Source: Deltaproteobacteria bacterium
GTDB taxonomy: Bacteria > Bdellovibrionota > FAC87 > UBA2466
DNA length: 64,000 nucleotides
Direction: 5' to 3'
NCBI GenBank assembly: GCA_016196825.1
Contig: JACPWY010000062.1
Span: 23,427-87,426, forward strand
Numbering within the stretch: position 1 is the stretch's first letter; each line of letters starts with the position of its first letter. This document shows positions 54,999 through 64,000 of the stretch, piece after piece. Position numbers and translations under genes: made by a program. The notes below the pieces were generated by a model. The model did no database searches, was not told where the DNA came from, and saw only the letters and a program-made list of their open reading frames with translations.

Positions 54999-57430
54999 TG
55001 CAGGTTTCGCTGAACTGGCTCAAGGACTATCTCGCGAAGACCGACGCCATTTTGGATCCGAAGGTCCTCGCTGACAAGCTCACCATGCGGGGCATTTCGG
55101 TGGGGCGAATCGCACGGTGTGGCACGTCGGGCCTTGAGTCCGTCGTAGTTGGCCGCATTGAAAGAATTGATAAACACCCAAACGCCGACCGGCTCCAGGT
55201 CACGCAGGTCGTGACCGAACCCAACGGCACCCCCCGCCAGATAGTCTGCGGCGCAAAGAATATCGCAACGGGTGACATCGTCCCGGTCGCCCTTCCCGGC
55301 ACAATTCTGCCAGGAAATTTTGAGATTAAGCTCTCCACGATTCGCGGCGTAGAATCCGGGGGCATGATCTGTTCCGGCAAGGAGCTCGGGATCAGCGACG
55401 ACACGGAAGGGATCCTCCAACTTCCTAAGCACAGTCAGCTCGGCCAAAGCCTTTCGCGCCTTTTGGGGCAACAGTCGGATGACACGCTTCTTGAGTTTGA
55501 GCTCACCCCCAACCGGGGGGATTGCCTCAGCATCATGGGGATCGCCCGTGAAGTCGCGCCCCTGATAGGGACCCAGCTCCGCGAACTCAAAGCCCAGAAA
55601 TTCAAGAGCACTCCGCACCGCACCTCTTCCATCATCAGTGTGGAGGTCCCCGACCCAGCTTTGTGTCCGCGCTACGTTGCCCGCGTGATCGATAGCTTCA
55701 AGGTGCTTGAGGCCCCCGATTGGATCCAGGCTCGGCTCAAGTCGGTCGGGCAGCGTTGCGTGAATAATATCGTCGACATCACCAACTTCGTGATGCTTGA
55801 GTACGGCGCTCCCCTTCATGCCTTCGATCTCCGACGAATTCAATCGGGGTCCGTTCGGGTGGCTGAATGCACGACGCCTCAAGGTTTCACCTTGCTCAAC
55901 GGCCAGATTGTTCAGCTTGAGCCTGGCGATATTCTGATCCAAGACGGCGATCGCCCTATTGCGCTGGCCGGAATTATGGGTGGCCTCAACACTCAAGTTG
56001 AAGCTGACACCACCACCATTCTTCTCGAAGCGGCCACCTTTAACCCGGAGCGGATTCGCCGAACGGCCAAGCGGCTGGGTCTTCTGACCGAATCCTCTCG
56101 TCGATATGAAAAGGGCGTCGACCCCAATACTGTGCTCATGGCCTCGGAACGTGCCGCGGTTCTCATCCGCGACGCCTACGCCGCCAACGTTTACCACCCA
56201 CCCATCGACACGCTTGAGACTGGAGCCACCGAACGGAACATTGCTGTGGACATGCGCGAGGTCCGGCGGATCATGGGAATGCCGAATTTCACATCGGATA
56301 TGGCGGCCGATACTCTGAGCGGCCTCGGAATTGATTCGCAAAAGAAGTCGATCAACATCATCCAGGTGAAAATCCCGGTCTTTCGCACCGACCTCAAAGA
56401 AAGCATCGACGTCATTGAAGAGATCGCCCGCCTCTTTGGCTTCGAAAAAATTCCTGCGGCACGGCCCATGACGAGCGCTTGTTTCGATCGGATGAATGAG
56501 ACGCCTTACACCTTCCCACAACGAGCCAAGACGGCACTTGTGGGGCTCGGTTTCAGCGAATGCATTCATTACAGTTTCACGACCGATGCGAATCTCGAGC
56601 ATTTCGCTCGCCGAAGTTCTGGAACAATTCGGCTTAAGAATCCGATCAGCGATCAGTTCAGCACGATGCGCACCAGCCTTTTGCCGTCCTTGATCCAAAC
56701 CTACGCCTACAACAAGAATCGCAAGGCCCCAAACCAGCGCCTCTTTGAAGTCGCTAGTCGCTACGAGGCCAGTTCTCAGTCGGATACACAGGCGAAAGAG
56801 ACGATGATGGCGGCGGGACTTCTCGGGGGGACGCTCACGGACAACTCGTGGAGCTCAAAGGGCGAGACGGTCAATTTCTACCACATCAAGGGGGCGGTCG
56901 AGAGCTTCCTGCGGACATTGACCAACGCCAAGCCCTCATTTGTTCCCGCGGCCTCACACCCGGCGTTTCACCCCAATCGCTCGGCCGATATTTTCATTGG
57001 TGCACTTGAGATTGGCACAGTCGGTGAACTCCACCCGCACGCTCTTGAGATTCTTGAGGCACCTTCTACCGTAGCGGCCTTTGAATTGAACCTCGACGCC
57101 CTCCAAAAGTTTGAACGAAGTCGAGTGCAATATGTGTCACCGTCTAAGTTTCCGGGCAGCGAATTTGACATCGCGGTTCTAGTCGACAAAACGGCCAGCG
57201 CCTTTGACCTTACGGAAACCATTCGGGCCCACAGCTCATCGCTCGTTACCGGCATTTCGGTCTTCGACGTCTTTGAGGGCGACAAGGTTCCCGAAGGAAA
57301 GAAGAGCATTGCATTTCGCCTGACCTTCTCCTCACCCGAACGGACCCTTCAGGAAGCCGAAGTCTCGGGCCTGGTGAAGCGAGTCATCGACGGCCTCGCC
57401 CAAAAACACAGCGCGACCCTGCGATCCTAG
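54998..57430 (+). CDS. pheT: Phenylalanyl-tRNA synthetase beta subunit
   Basis: [12 protein letters not shown]...KHPNADRLQVTQV...ELTPNRGDCLSIMGIAREVA...ALVGLGFSECIHYSF. Confidence 0.97.
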   Translation: MQVSLNWLKDYLAKTDAILDPKVLADKLTMRGISVGRIARCGTSGLESVVVGRIERIDKHPNADRLQVTQVVTEPNGTPRQIVCGAKNIATGDIVPVALPGTILPGNFEIKLSTIRGVESGGMICSGKELGISDDTEGILQLPKHSQLGQSLSRLLGQQSDDTLLEFELTPNRGDCLSIMGIAREVAPLIGTQLRELKAQKFKSTPHRTSSIISVEVPDPALCPRYVARVIDSFKVLEAPDWIQARLKSVGQRCVNNIVDITNFVMLEYGAPLHAFDLRRIQSGSVRVAECTTPQGFTLLNGQIVQLEPGDILIQDGDRPIALAGIMGGLNTQVEADTTTILLEAATFNPERIRRTAKRLGLLTESSRRYEKGVDPNTVLMASERAAVLIRDAYAANVYHPPIDTLETGATERNIAVDMREVRRIMGMPNFTSDMAADTLSGLGIDSQKKSINIIQVKIPVFRTDLKESIDVIEEIARLFGFEKIPAARPMTSACFDRMNETPYTFPQRAKTALVGLGFSECIHYSFTTDANLEHFARRSSGTIRLKNPISDQFSTMRTSLLPSLIQTYAYNKNRKAPNQRLFEVASRYEASSQSDTQAKETMMAAGLLGGTLTDNSWSSKGETVNFYHIKGAVESFLRTLTNAKPSFVPAASHPAFHPNRSADIFIGALEIGTVGELHPHALEILEAPSTVAAFELNLDALQKFERSRVQYVSPSKFPGSEFDIAVLVDKTASAFDLTETIRAHSSSLVTGISVFDVFEGDKVPEGKKSIAFRLTFSSPERTLQEAEVSGLVKRVIDGLAQKHSATLRS

Positions 57431-57452
57431 CCCCCAGCCCCCCCCTGACGAC

Positions 57453-60374
57453 CTACTTCACGTTTAAGTAAACCATCATCGAATGAAGCAGAGCCCCGTT
57501 CTCAGTGGCCAGCATCATCACCCACGCAGTCTTCCCTTTGAGAGACTGCGGCACGAAAAAGGTAAACCCAACCGGGGTCTGCTTCGCGCCGGGAGAGAGA
57601 TAGCCATAGTTCACCGAGGTCGTGCCCCCCGCGGCGAGCTGAATCCCCGGATCGCTTGCCTTAGAGAAGCTCATTACCATCGGCCCTCGTTGGTACACCT
57701 TCTCCTGGTACACCATCTGCGCGTTAAAGATGGCCCAGCCACCCGCCTGCACATCGATGGTCGAGTCGGGAATCGCCTTCTGCGCCCGATCGAGCAGTAG
57801 GAGCGAGGCCGAACGATTTATGTGAATGTATTTTGGGAAGGCCTGCGACAACGTGTCGCTGCCATTGGTGAGGTCCGCCTTAAAGCGCGTGAAGGTATTC
57901 TCACCCACCCAAGGACCAGGCTTCAATCTCACCTTCACCTCGCCAGTCGCTTCAGCTTCGATGGGAGCGAGCGCCGGCACCGTGCCCTCGACGGTCGCAA
58001 AGACCGGCGACGTTTTCAGCGCGAGCTTTTGCTCGAGGCTTTTCACGGCTGTGAGATTGGAGAACTTCACAACAGCGTCGACCACCTCGTTCACCGCTGG
58101 GTCCTTTGCAAGCTTGATGTCGGTGACCTCAATCGGGAAATGGACCGCGCCCGCACCGCTCGCCGATCCGAGAACAATCTTGGGTGTGGCACTCACCTCA
58201 ACCGCACCCGAAAGGCCGAGCTCGCCTCCTACCATTTCAGATGTGATCGGTGCCGTGAGAACGCCTTCCAATGTTGTGCGCGTTTCCGCGACCAGCGCAG
58301 GAAGAGTTCTGAGCGTAACACTCGCCTCTCCGACTCCCTTAGTTCCAGCCAGATGGAATTGGATCGCCTCCAGCGCAGTCGCCTGCTTCCCGTAGTTGTC
58401 GATCACCAGGCGAAGTCTTACTCTCTCACCCGTCGTCAAGAGGCCGTCACCATTACTATCAGCCAGGCTCGCCCCTCTCACGACCACCAACCCTCCCCCT
58501 TCCAGGTCGGTCGCCACTTGCGTCTGTCCGAGCGCCTTCTGCTCGTCCATCCGCTTGGCCAAATTATTCGAGAAACCGTCCAGAAGACCCTGATCCTGAG
58601 CCCCACTTTGACGACCGGCCTCGAAAGCCTCGGCGTTGGTCTGCGCCACGACCGCCGAGTAGGCGGTCTGCGAAGCCTCCACAAACTTGTCTTTGTAGTG
58701 GCTCGAGTACACCGACTGGTAGGACGCATCGAAACCCGAACCGTAGCTCGATTCGTATTGGTCCAAACAGCGGGGCTTGAACTCCGGCAGAACAACGTCA
58801 TTGCACTGGGGAGCGTAGTTCGTCTTCAGAGCCGCGGGGATATTCACTGAAGGGGCCTGGTAGCTGGGTGGATTGAGAACCGGTGTCTTCGGCGCTATCA
58901 CCGAAGGCGCCACCCCATGCCCAATGGCCTTGTTCTTCAGCTGCAGAAGGACTCCATTGCCCCCCGGCTCGCTGCTCAGTGAATCCGAAATGTCGACTGT
59001 CTGATTCAAAGTAGGCGGCGCATTGAAAAGACCCGCGAGCACCTGGTTATAGCCTACGGGAAAGTTCTCTAACCGCGCCTTTTCCACGGCCATTGAATCG
59101 CCGCTAGCGGTCCCCGCTGCATAGCTGTTAGCCAGCTGGGCCTCGGTGGACGCGGTCGTGCGACCCTGTATGTAGCCAGACGCCCGATCGCGATCACGCA
59201 CATCGCCCAGGCCCTTGTCGGTGCCCTGTTGATTGCCGGTAGCAAGGCCAGCTTGGTCACCCGGCCCCGCCGCTCTTCCCTGTGCTTCAGCATCGGCGTC
59301 GCGCCTCGCCTTCGCATCCGACCGACTCAAAACATCCTTGAGAGCCGCGTTGTAGTTGGCGACCACCTGCTGCCAGTAGCCGTAAAGCCCGTCGGTGCGC
59401 AGCTTCTCCGTCTGATAATTGCTCAGAGCCAAATTGTACGGCCCCATCTGGCGATTCACATCCTGAAGTGCTGAGGCCGTAATGTTGGCGCATCGAGTGA
59501 CCTCAGAAGAGTCGTTGCTAATCTGAATTCTGACCGAATCCCGCTCTCTATTGAGCCGAGCAATTTCATTCAGCTTCACGTTCTGCTGATTCCGACAGTT
59601 GTTCATGTCGTCCTCAAGCGATCGCACATCCCTCTGCAAAGATTGAATGTCTCGGTCGATCTGAGACAATTTGGACTGGAGATCCCGCTGCTGCCGCTCC
59701 GCCTCTTCCAGGCGGCGACGGAGCTGCTCGATCTCGTGACCTTGGGGCTGTGAGCAGCCGGCCAAATCACACCGACCATGAACGGCCAAGCAGGCCTTCT
59801 TCGCCTCCTCTTCAGCAGCCGAGCGATCATTGTTTGTAGCCCTGTGACCGCCTGAGTGCTCTTCAGTCCCGTGGTCGACATACACACAGGTCCACGGACC
59901 GGTCTGAGGTTTCGATTCCAACTCCACGATCCTGCGCTCGAGCATTCGAATCTCTCTGTTGGCCTCACGCTCCCGTTCGGCAATCGCTCCGCGTTCTCGC
60001 TGCTTTTGACCGATCTGATCATCCAGATCACTCGCTCGCCGCTCATCGCTTCGAATCTGGGCGTCGAGATTGGTCACCGCCTGTTCGTTGGAGGAGATCG
60101 ATTGATCGATTCCGTTCAATTCAGCCTGATCCTGCCTCAGCTGCGCCCGCGCCGAAGACTCGCTTCGCTGGGCGTCTTCCAGCCGGGATTGGGCGGCTGA
60201 GAGGAACGACTCCTCCGCATCGAGTCGGCTTTTCGCCGAATCCGAGATACTCTTTTGAGCTAGGTACCGGGCCTCGGCCGCCGCCACATCAAGATCCACT
60301 GCCAATGCCGGAATGGCCGCAAGTAAGGCCACCGTCAGAATGAAATTACGTCCTAAGTGCATTTCGCCCCCCAT
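57453..60374 (-). CDS. Large secreted coiled-coil protein
   Basis: Signal peptide, long heptad-like region, Cys-containing insert, DSNGDGLLTTGE Ca-binding-like loop, beta-rich C-terminus. Confidence 0.8.
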   Translation of the reverse strand: MGGEMHLGRNFILTVALLAAIPALAVDLDVAAAEARYLAQKSISDSAKSRLDAEESFLSAAQSRLEDAQRSESSARAQLRQDQAELNGIDQSISSNEQAVTNLDAQIRSDERRASDLDDQIGQKQRERGAIAEREREANREIRMLERRIVELESKPQTGPWTCVYVDHGTEEHSGGHRATNNDRSAAEEEAKKACLAVHGRCDLAGCSQPQGHEIEQLRRRLEEAERQQRDLQSKLSQIDRDIQSLQRDVRSLEDDMNNCRNQQNVKLNEIARLNRERDSVRIQISNDSSEVTRCANITASALQDVNRQMGPYNLALSNYQTEKLRTDGLYGYWQQVVANYNAALKDVLSRSDAKARRDADAEAQGRAAGPGDQAGLATGNQQGTDKGLGDVRDRDRASGYIQGRTTASTEAQLANSYAAGTASGDSMAVEKARLENFPVGYNQVLAGLFNAPPTLNQTVDISDSLSSEPGGNGVLLQLKNKAIGHGVAPSVIAPKTPVLNPPSYQAPSVNIPAALKTNYAPQCNDVVLPEFKPRCLDQYESSYGSGFDASYQSVYSSHYKDKFVEASQTAYSAVVAQTNAEAFEAGRQSGAQDQGLLDGFSNNLAKRMDEQKALGQTQVATDLEGGGLVVVRGASLADSNGDGLLTTGERVRLRLVIDNYGKQATALEAIQFHLAGTKGVGEASVTLRTLPALVAETRTTLEGVLTAPITSEMVGGELGLSGAVEVSATPKIVLGSASGAGAVHFPIEVTDIKLAKDPAVNEVVDAVVKFSNLTAVKSLEQKLALKTSPVFATVEGTVPALAPIEAEATGEVKVRLKPGPWVGENTFTRFKADLTNGSDTLSQAFPKYIHINRSASLLLLDRAQKAIPDSTIDVQAGGWAIFNAQMVYQEKVYQRGPMVMSFSKASDPGIQLAAGGTTSVNYGYLSPGAKQTPVGFTFFVPQSLKGKTAWVMMLATENGALLHSMMVYLNVK

Positions 60375-60591
60375 GTTTCCCCTCAGTGCAAGGCCCAGGC
60401 CAGCCGCCCACAGGCTAGCGCCGGTGCCAGTTCAACACCACATCACAAAGACTAACGCGAAACGTCAACTGGGTTTTGAAACTCAACGAACAATTCCCAC
60501 ATTTCCTCGCTCTGACGCGCGGAGAATTGCCGTGGGCGTAAAGGACATGGTTTCATTCCGAGCGAAATCTGGAAAAAAGGAGAGATCGAAA

Positions 60592-61233
60592 ATGCGAAAA
60601 TTCCTGGTGATAACATCGTTTTGCTGGAGTCTCGTGGTGGTGGCTGCTGTGCAAAGCCGATTGACCTCGCTTTCTGAAGGACTATCCCGCGGACAAATAG
60701 AGCTTAAGAACGACTCATATAATGAAGCCGGTGGCCCCGCGTATCTGCAGTTGGGATTCGTGAAGGGGGAAAAGGCCGCTGTTTGGATACCGGTTCCGGC
60801 CAAAGTGAAGGTGCTGAAGGTGGATGCCTTTCGCGTGCTGATCAATGGGCAAAGGGAGTTCCAGGATGACCCGTTGTCGGTCTTCTTTCAAATGACCATC
60901 GCTCGGGATGGAAAATACTCCACCTCCATCGCTCCGGAAATTGAGAATGCGGCCCAGATCACCGCCGGCCCCTATTGGAACGACATACCGGCCCAGGGCG
61001 CTCGGGGCCGTGGATTGGGTTGCGCTGCTGGCGGCATGCTCGTCGGGGCGGCGCTCGAATTCACCCACGACGGCGCCCCCTCGGTCCACCGCTCTGAGAC
61101 GCTGAAAAACCCGCTGGGCAATCTCATCTATGCGATCCCGGGCGGGTGGAATCTCTCTCAAACTTACGGTGTGCGCGGCGACTGGATTCTCAGGATCATG
61201 GGTCACGAGGCGGCTGCCGGGGAATGCCCTTGA
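60592..61233 (+). CDS. Secreted hypothetical protein
   Basis: ATG 60592 gives MRKFLVITSFCWSLVVVAAVQS. Confidence 0.65.
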   Translation: MRKFLVITSFCWSLVVVAAVQSRLTSLSEGLSRGQIELKNDSYNEAGGPAYLQLGFVKGEKAAVWIPVPAKVKVLKVDAFRVLINGQREFQDDPLSVFFQMTIARDGKYSTSIAPEIENAAQITAGPYWNDIPAQGARGRGLGCAAGGMLVGAALEFTHDGAPSVHRSETLKNPLGNLIYAIPGGWNLSQTYGVRGDWILRIMGHEAAAGECP

Positions 61234-61964
61234 AATTGAGCGGAAATACATTTCTTATCACGGGCGGGAGCGCAGGCATCGGACTTGCGCTCGCCCGGCG
61301 ATTTCTCGAACGTGACAACACGGTCATTATCTGCGGCCGATCACAGGCTCGGCTGCAGGAGGCTCTGGGAATACACAAGGGCCTGAAGGGGCGAGTGTGC
61401 GATGTGGGAAACGTCTCAGAGCGGCTCGAGCTCGCACGCTGGATTCGGGAGAATTACCCTCACACCAATTGCCTCGTGAACAACGCCGGTGTTCAACGGC
61501 GCATGGAACTCGAGAATGATGAGCCCTGGGAGGCGGTCCAGGCCGAGCTTCGAATCAACCTTGAAGCCCCCATCCACCTCTGCAGACTCTTCGCGCCCCT
61601 CTTGAAGAAAAATGCCTCCGCCACCATTCTCAACGTCACCTCGGGCCTTTCGTTCGTACCCTTGGCGAATGTCCCCGTGTATTCGGCAACCAAGGCCGCG
61701 CTCCATTCCTTCACTCAGTCTTTAAGACACCAATACCACGGGAAGATTGAGGTGATCGAGATCATCCCGCCAGCTGTACAAACCGATCTTGGCGGCCCGG
61801 GACTCCATGATTTTGGTGTCCCACTGGATGAGTTCGCGGATTCGATAGTTGCCCAGCTGGCGTCAAATGAGCGCGAGGTCGCATACGGGAGTGCGGCGTT
61901 CAACCGCACGGCCTCTCGCGCCGACCTAGATGAGGTCTTTCGGCATATAAACTCCAAACCGTGA
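61224..61964 (+). CDS. Short-chain dehydrogenase/reductase (DltE-like)
   Basis: TGGSAGIGLALARRF, LVNNAGVQ and YSATKAAL motifs. Confidence 0.93.
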   Translation: MPLKLSGNTFLITGGSAGIGLALARRFLERDNTVIICGRSQARLQEALGIHKGLKGRVCDVGNVSERLELARWIRENYPHTNCLVNNAGVQRRMELENDEPWEAVQAELRINLEAPIHLCRLFAPLLKKNASATILNVTSGLSFVPLANVPVYSATKAALHSFTQSLRHQYHGKIEVIEIIPPAVQTDLGGPGLHDFGVPLDEFADSIVAQLASNEREVAYGSAAFNRTASRADLDEVFRHINSKP

Positions 61965-62024
61965 AAAATTCGCCACAATTGGTCTGCCAATAGTTACACA
62001 CTTTCCGCTGATCCTATCGGCATC

Positions 62025-63086
62025 ATGAGATCCATTGGGCTCATTCTGGTACTCGCAATCATGGGATGTGGTCGCACGGAGATTCAATTCAATCCAACCT
62101 CGGCCGAAAATCCCAACACCACCGTCAATCAACAGGGGCCAACTTCAAATTGCCCATCAACCTTTTCCTCGGGCAACGGCTCCTCACTGAGTCCTTACGC
62201 AATCAATAACAAATGTGACTTTGAGCTCTTGAGCACGTCCGCAACCGACCTGAGCAAATATTTCTCGCTCACACAGGATGTCGACGTCGCTGGCGTCACG
62301 CCCCACACGGGTGGAGACTTCACCGGTCACTTTGAAGGCAACAATCACACACTGAATCACCTCACCTCTGCCTACTCGATGTTTGAATTCAACTCCGGCA
62401 CGATCCAAAATCTTTCCGTGACCAACGCCGTGATCTCGCGCCCCATAGGCACGAGTGGCGGACGAGCCGGGGTGATTGTGGGCACCAACAACACCACGGG
62501 CCAGATCATCAACTGCCAGGCCTCTGGTGAAATTGACAACGGATACTACTTTATCGGCGGTCTCGTGGGGCTGAACAGCGGAACGATCACCCACTCGCTC
62601 GCCAACGTCGCAGTGAACGGAGTCGCTGGCATCGGCGGCCTTGTCGGCGTCAACGCCGGAACCATTTCTCAGAGTCTCTCCCTCGGAAAAGCGACTGCAT
62701 CAGCCTCTGGAGCCATGGCGAGCAACTCAGGCTCTGGCGGCCTGACTGGCTCAAACACCGGCACGATTCAGGATAGCTTTGCGTTGGGGGCAGCGGTGGG
62801 AACAGATCAGGTGGGCGGGCTCATCGGCTACAATTCCGGTGTGGTGATCAACGTTTTCTCAGCCGGAGCCGTAACGGGCGGAACCAACGTGGGCGGACTC
62901 ATCGGCAGCGTCTCCGGGGGAAGCGTCACCAACGGATTCTGGGATCTCTCGACAAGTCTCCAGGCCTCAAGCGCCGCGGGCAGCGGGCAGTCAACAGCCA
63001 ACATGCAACTCCAAGCCACCTTCACCGGTTATGATTTCTCAACCGTCTGGTATCCCCCCGCGTCGGGTTATCCAAGCCTTCGGTGA
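62025..63086 (+). CDS. GLUG-repeat lipoprotein
   Basis: Lipobox LAIMGC; repeats YFIGGLVGLNSGTITHSLA, GIGGLVGVNAGTISQSLS, QVGGLIGYNSGVVINVFS. Confidence 0.85.
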   Translation: MRSIGLILVLAIMGCGRTEIQFNPTSAENPNTTVNQQGPTSNCPSTFSSGNGSSLSPYAINNKCDFELLSTSATDLSKYFSLTQDVDVAGVTPHTGGDFTGHFEGNNHTLNHLTSAYSMFEFNSGTIQNLSVTNAVISRPIGTSGGRAGVIVGTNNTTGQIINCQASGEIDNGYYFIGGLVGLNSGTITHSLANVAVNGVAGIGGLVGVNAGTISQSLSLGKATASASGAMASNSGSGGLTGSNTGTIQDSFALGAAVGTDQVGGLIGYNSGVVINVFSAGAVTGGTNVGGLIGSVSGGSVTNGFWDLSTSLQASSAAGSGQSTANMQLQATFTGYDFSTVWYPPASGYPSLR

Positions 63087-63233
63087 CAAATCCCGCTGAT
63101 TTGAAGACAGCTTGATCAGGCAAATTGTCTTACCTTAGAGCAGCGACAGGGTAATTTCACATAAACTCTCCGACCGAACATCTCCCGTAGTCGATTGTCG
63201 CTGAGCGATATCCCCAAGCCGCGATGATGAACG

Positions 63234-64000
63234 CTAGAAAGTCATCACCGGTCCCGTCCTCCTTTTCACACTCCAGCGATCCGCCCAATGGAGATAGCTA
63301 TGATGATTGGAGCAGAGTGTGGTCAGATTCTCTAGGACATCAACGCCACCAAGATGCACAGGTATGATGTGATGAATATGCAGGAAGCGCCGCTCTTCGC
63401 ACCTTGTGCCGTCAGGGTGAATGTGTGTGCACTGGTGTTTGTCTCTAAGAGCTATGTCATAACGTAGTTTCCAGCGAAGATGATTACGCTTGTGCTGAAT
63501 TATCGGCTGAGCGGGCTGCGCAACACTAGCCACAGGCCGCTCAGGCGATGATGTTTGGGTGTTTTTCTGAGTGGCACTTCTCATTGCCCGGGAAATGAGA
63601 TCGTGCTTAGCCGTACACTCTTCCGTGATGATCTGAAGCGTTTCGGTCAACGTTAAACTACGCTTTCTTTTGGAAGAGTAAGTATTTTGCAGATTCTTTA
63701 GAGCGGTCAGGAGCTCATGCGGCACTGAGAGCGTGACCTCCGAGTGGGTGCTGCAGATGGGGCGCGTGATTTCGCGCCTCTTCCCCGGAAAACGCTTTTT
63801 AAGCTCACATTCAAGGCCCCGTTTGGTTTGCGTGGAGGCCAACTCTAGGAGTTCCTCTTCATTATGCTTGTTGATAACTTTAAGGAGCAGCGTGGCATTA
63901 GATACCGACAATGAACCTCGATCAATCAGCTCAAGCATCTTGGGACATTCCCTGCTCTTTCGGGCAATGCCTACGAGTGAATAGGCCTGAAAATCGCTCA
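63234..64000 (-). CDS. HNH endonuclease family protein (5' end beyond window)
   Basis: LRDKHQCTHIHPDGTRCEERRFLHIHHIIPVHLGG...NLTTLCSNHHSYLH; frame open past the first ATG to 64000 (SDFQAYSLVGIARKSRECPK). Confidence 0.88.
   Translation of the reverse strand, partial: SDFQAYSLVGIARKSRECPKMLELIDRGSLSVSNATLLLKVINKHNEEELLELASTQTKRGLECELKKRFPGKRREITRPICSTHSEVTLSVPHELLTALKNLQNTYSSKRKRSLTLTETLQIITEECTAKHDLISRAMRSATQKNTQTSSPERPVASVAQPAQPIIQHKRNHLRWKLRYDIALRDKHQCTHIHPDGTRCEERRFLHIHHIIPVHLGGVDVLENLTTLCSNHHSYLHWADRWSVKRRTGPVMTF

Noticed and set aside
54974-56698. 574-codon minus-strand ORF
   Set aside because: Lies entirely opposite pheS end/pheT, whose sequence is unmistakable; a GC-driven shadow ORF with no recognisable motif.
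57822-58850. 342-codon plus-strand ORF
   Set aside because: Antisense to the coiled-coil gene; His/Arg-rich composition typical of shadow translation.

Overview
64 kb of moderately high-GC bacterial chromosome. The gene mix suggests a Bdellovibrionota/deltaproteobacterial-type Gram-negative: many secreted, outer-membrane and coiled-coil proteins, a Glt/AgmX-like envelope gene cluster and HNH paralogues. This placement is inferred from gene content, not from a search. Recognisable core genes are tsaD, rsmA/ksgA, panB-panC-DUF502-smpB-elbB, ilvE, thrS-infC-rpmI-rplT-pheS-pheT, tpx, a ctp-type S41 protease and tRNA-Gly(GCC). Accessory content includes a RelBE-type toxin-antitoxin pair, a 2,152-codon giant secreted protein with an 18-bp tandem repeat, a minus-strand operon of about 11 kb (OM barrel, three TPR proteins, FHA-TonB/AgmX protein), two HNH-endonuclease relatives (one apparently frameshifted), a secreted NADAR-like protein, a Cys-rich secreted peptide overlapping a ferritin-like gene, a head-to-head clan AA protease/DUF4160 pair next to the tRNA, and a 209-bp near-perfect palindrome between convergent genes. 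No CRISPR, rRNA, transposase or prophage module was recognised. Most ORFs listed opposite the long CDSs are GC-driven shadows. No single unambiguous new defence or biosynthetic system is evident. The best candidates for follow-up are the palindromic element (30416-30624), the Cys-rich peptide/ferritin-like pair (29487-30414), the Glt-like cluster (38.6-49.6 kb) and the giant secreted protein (4604-11044).
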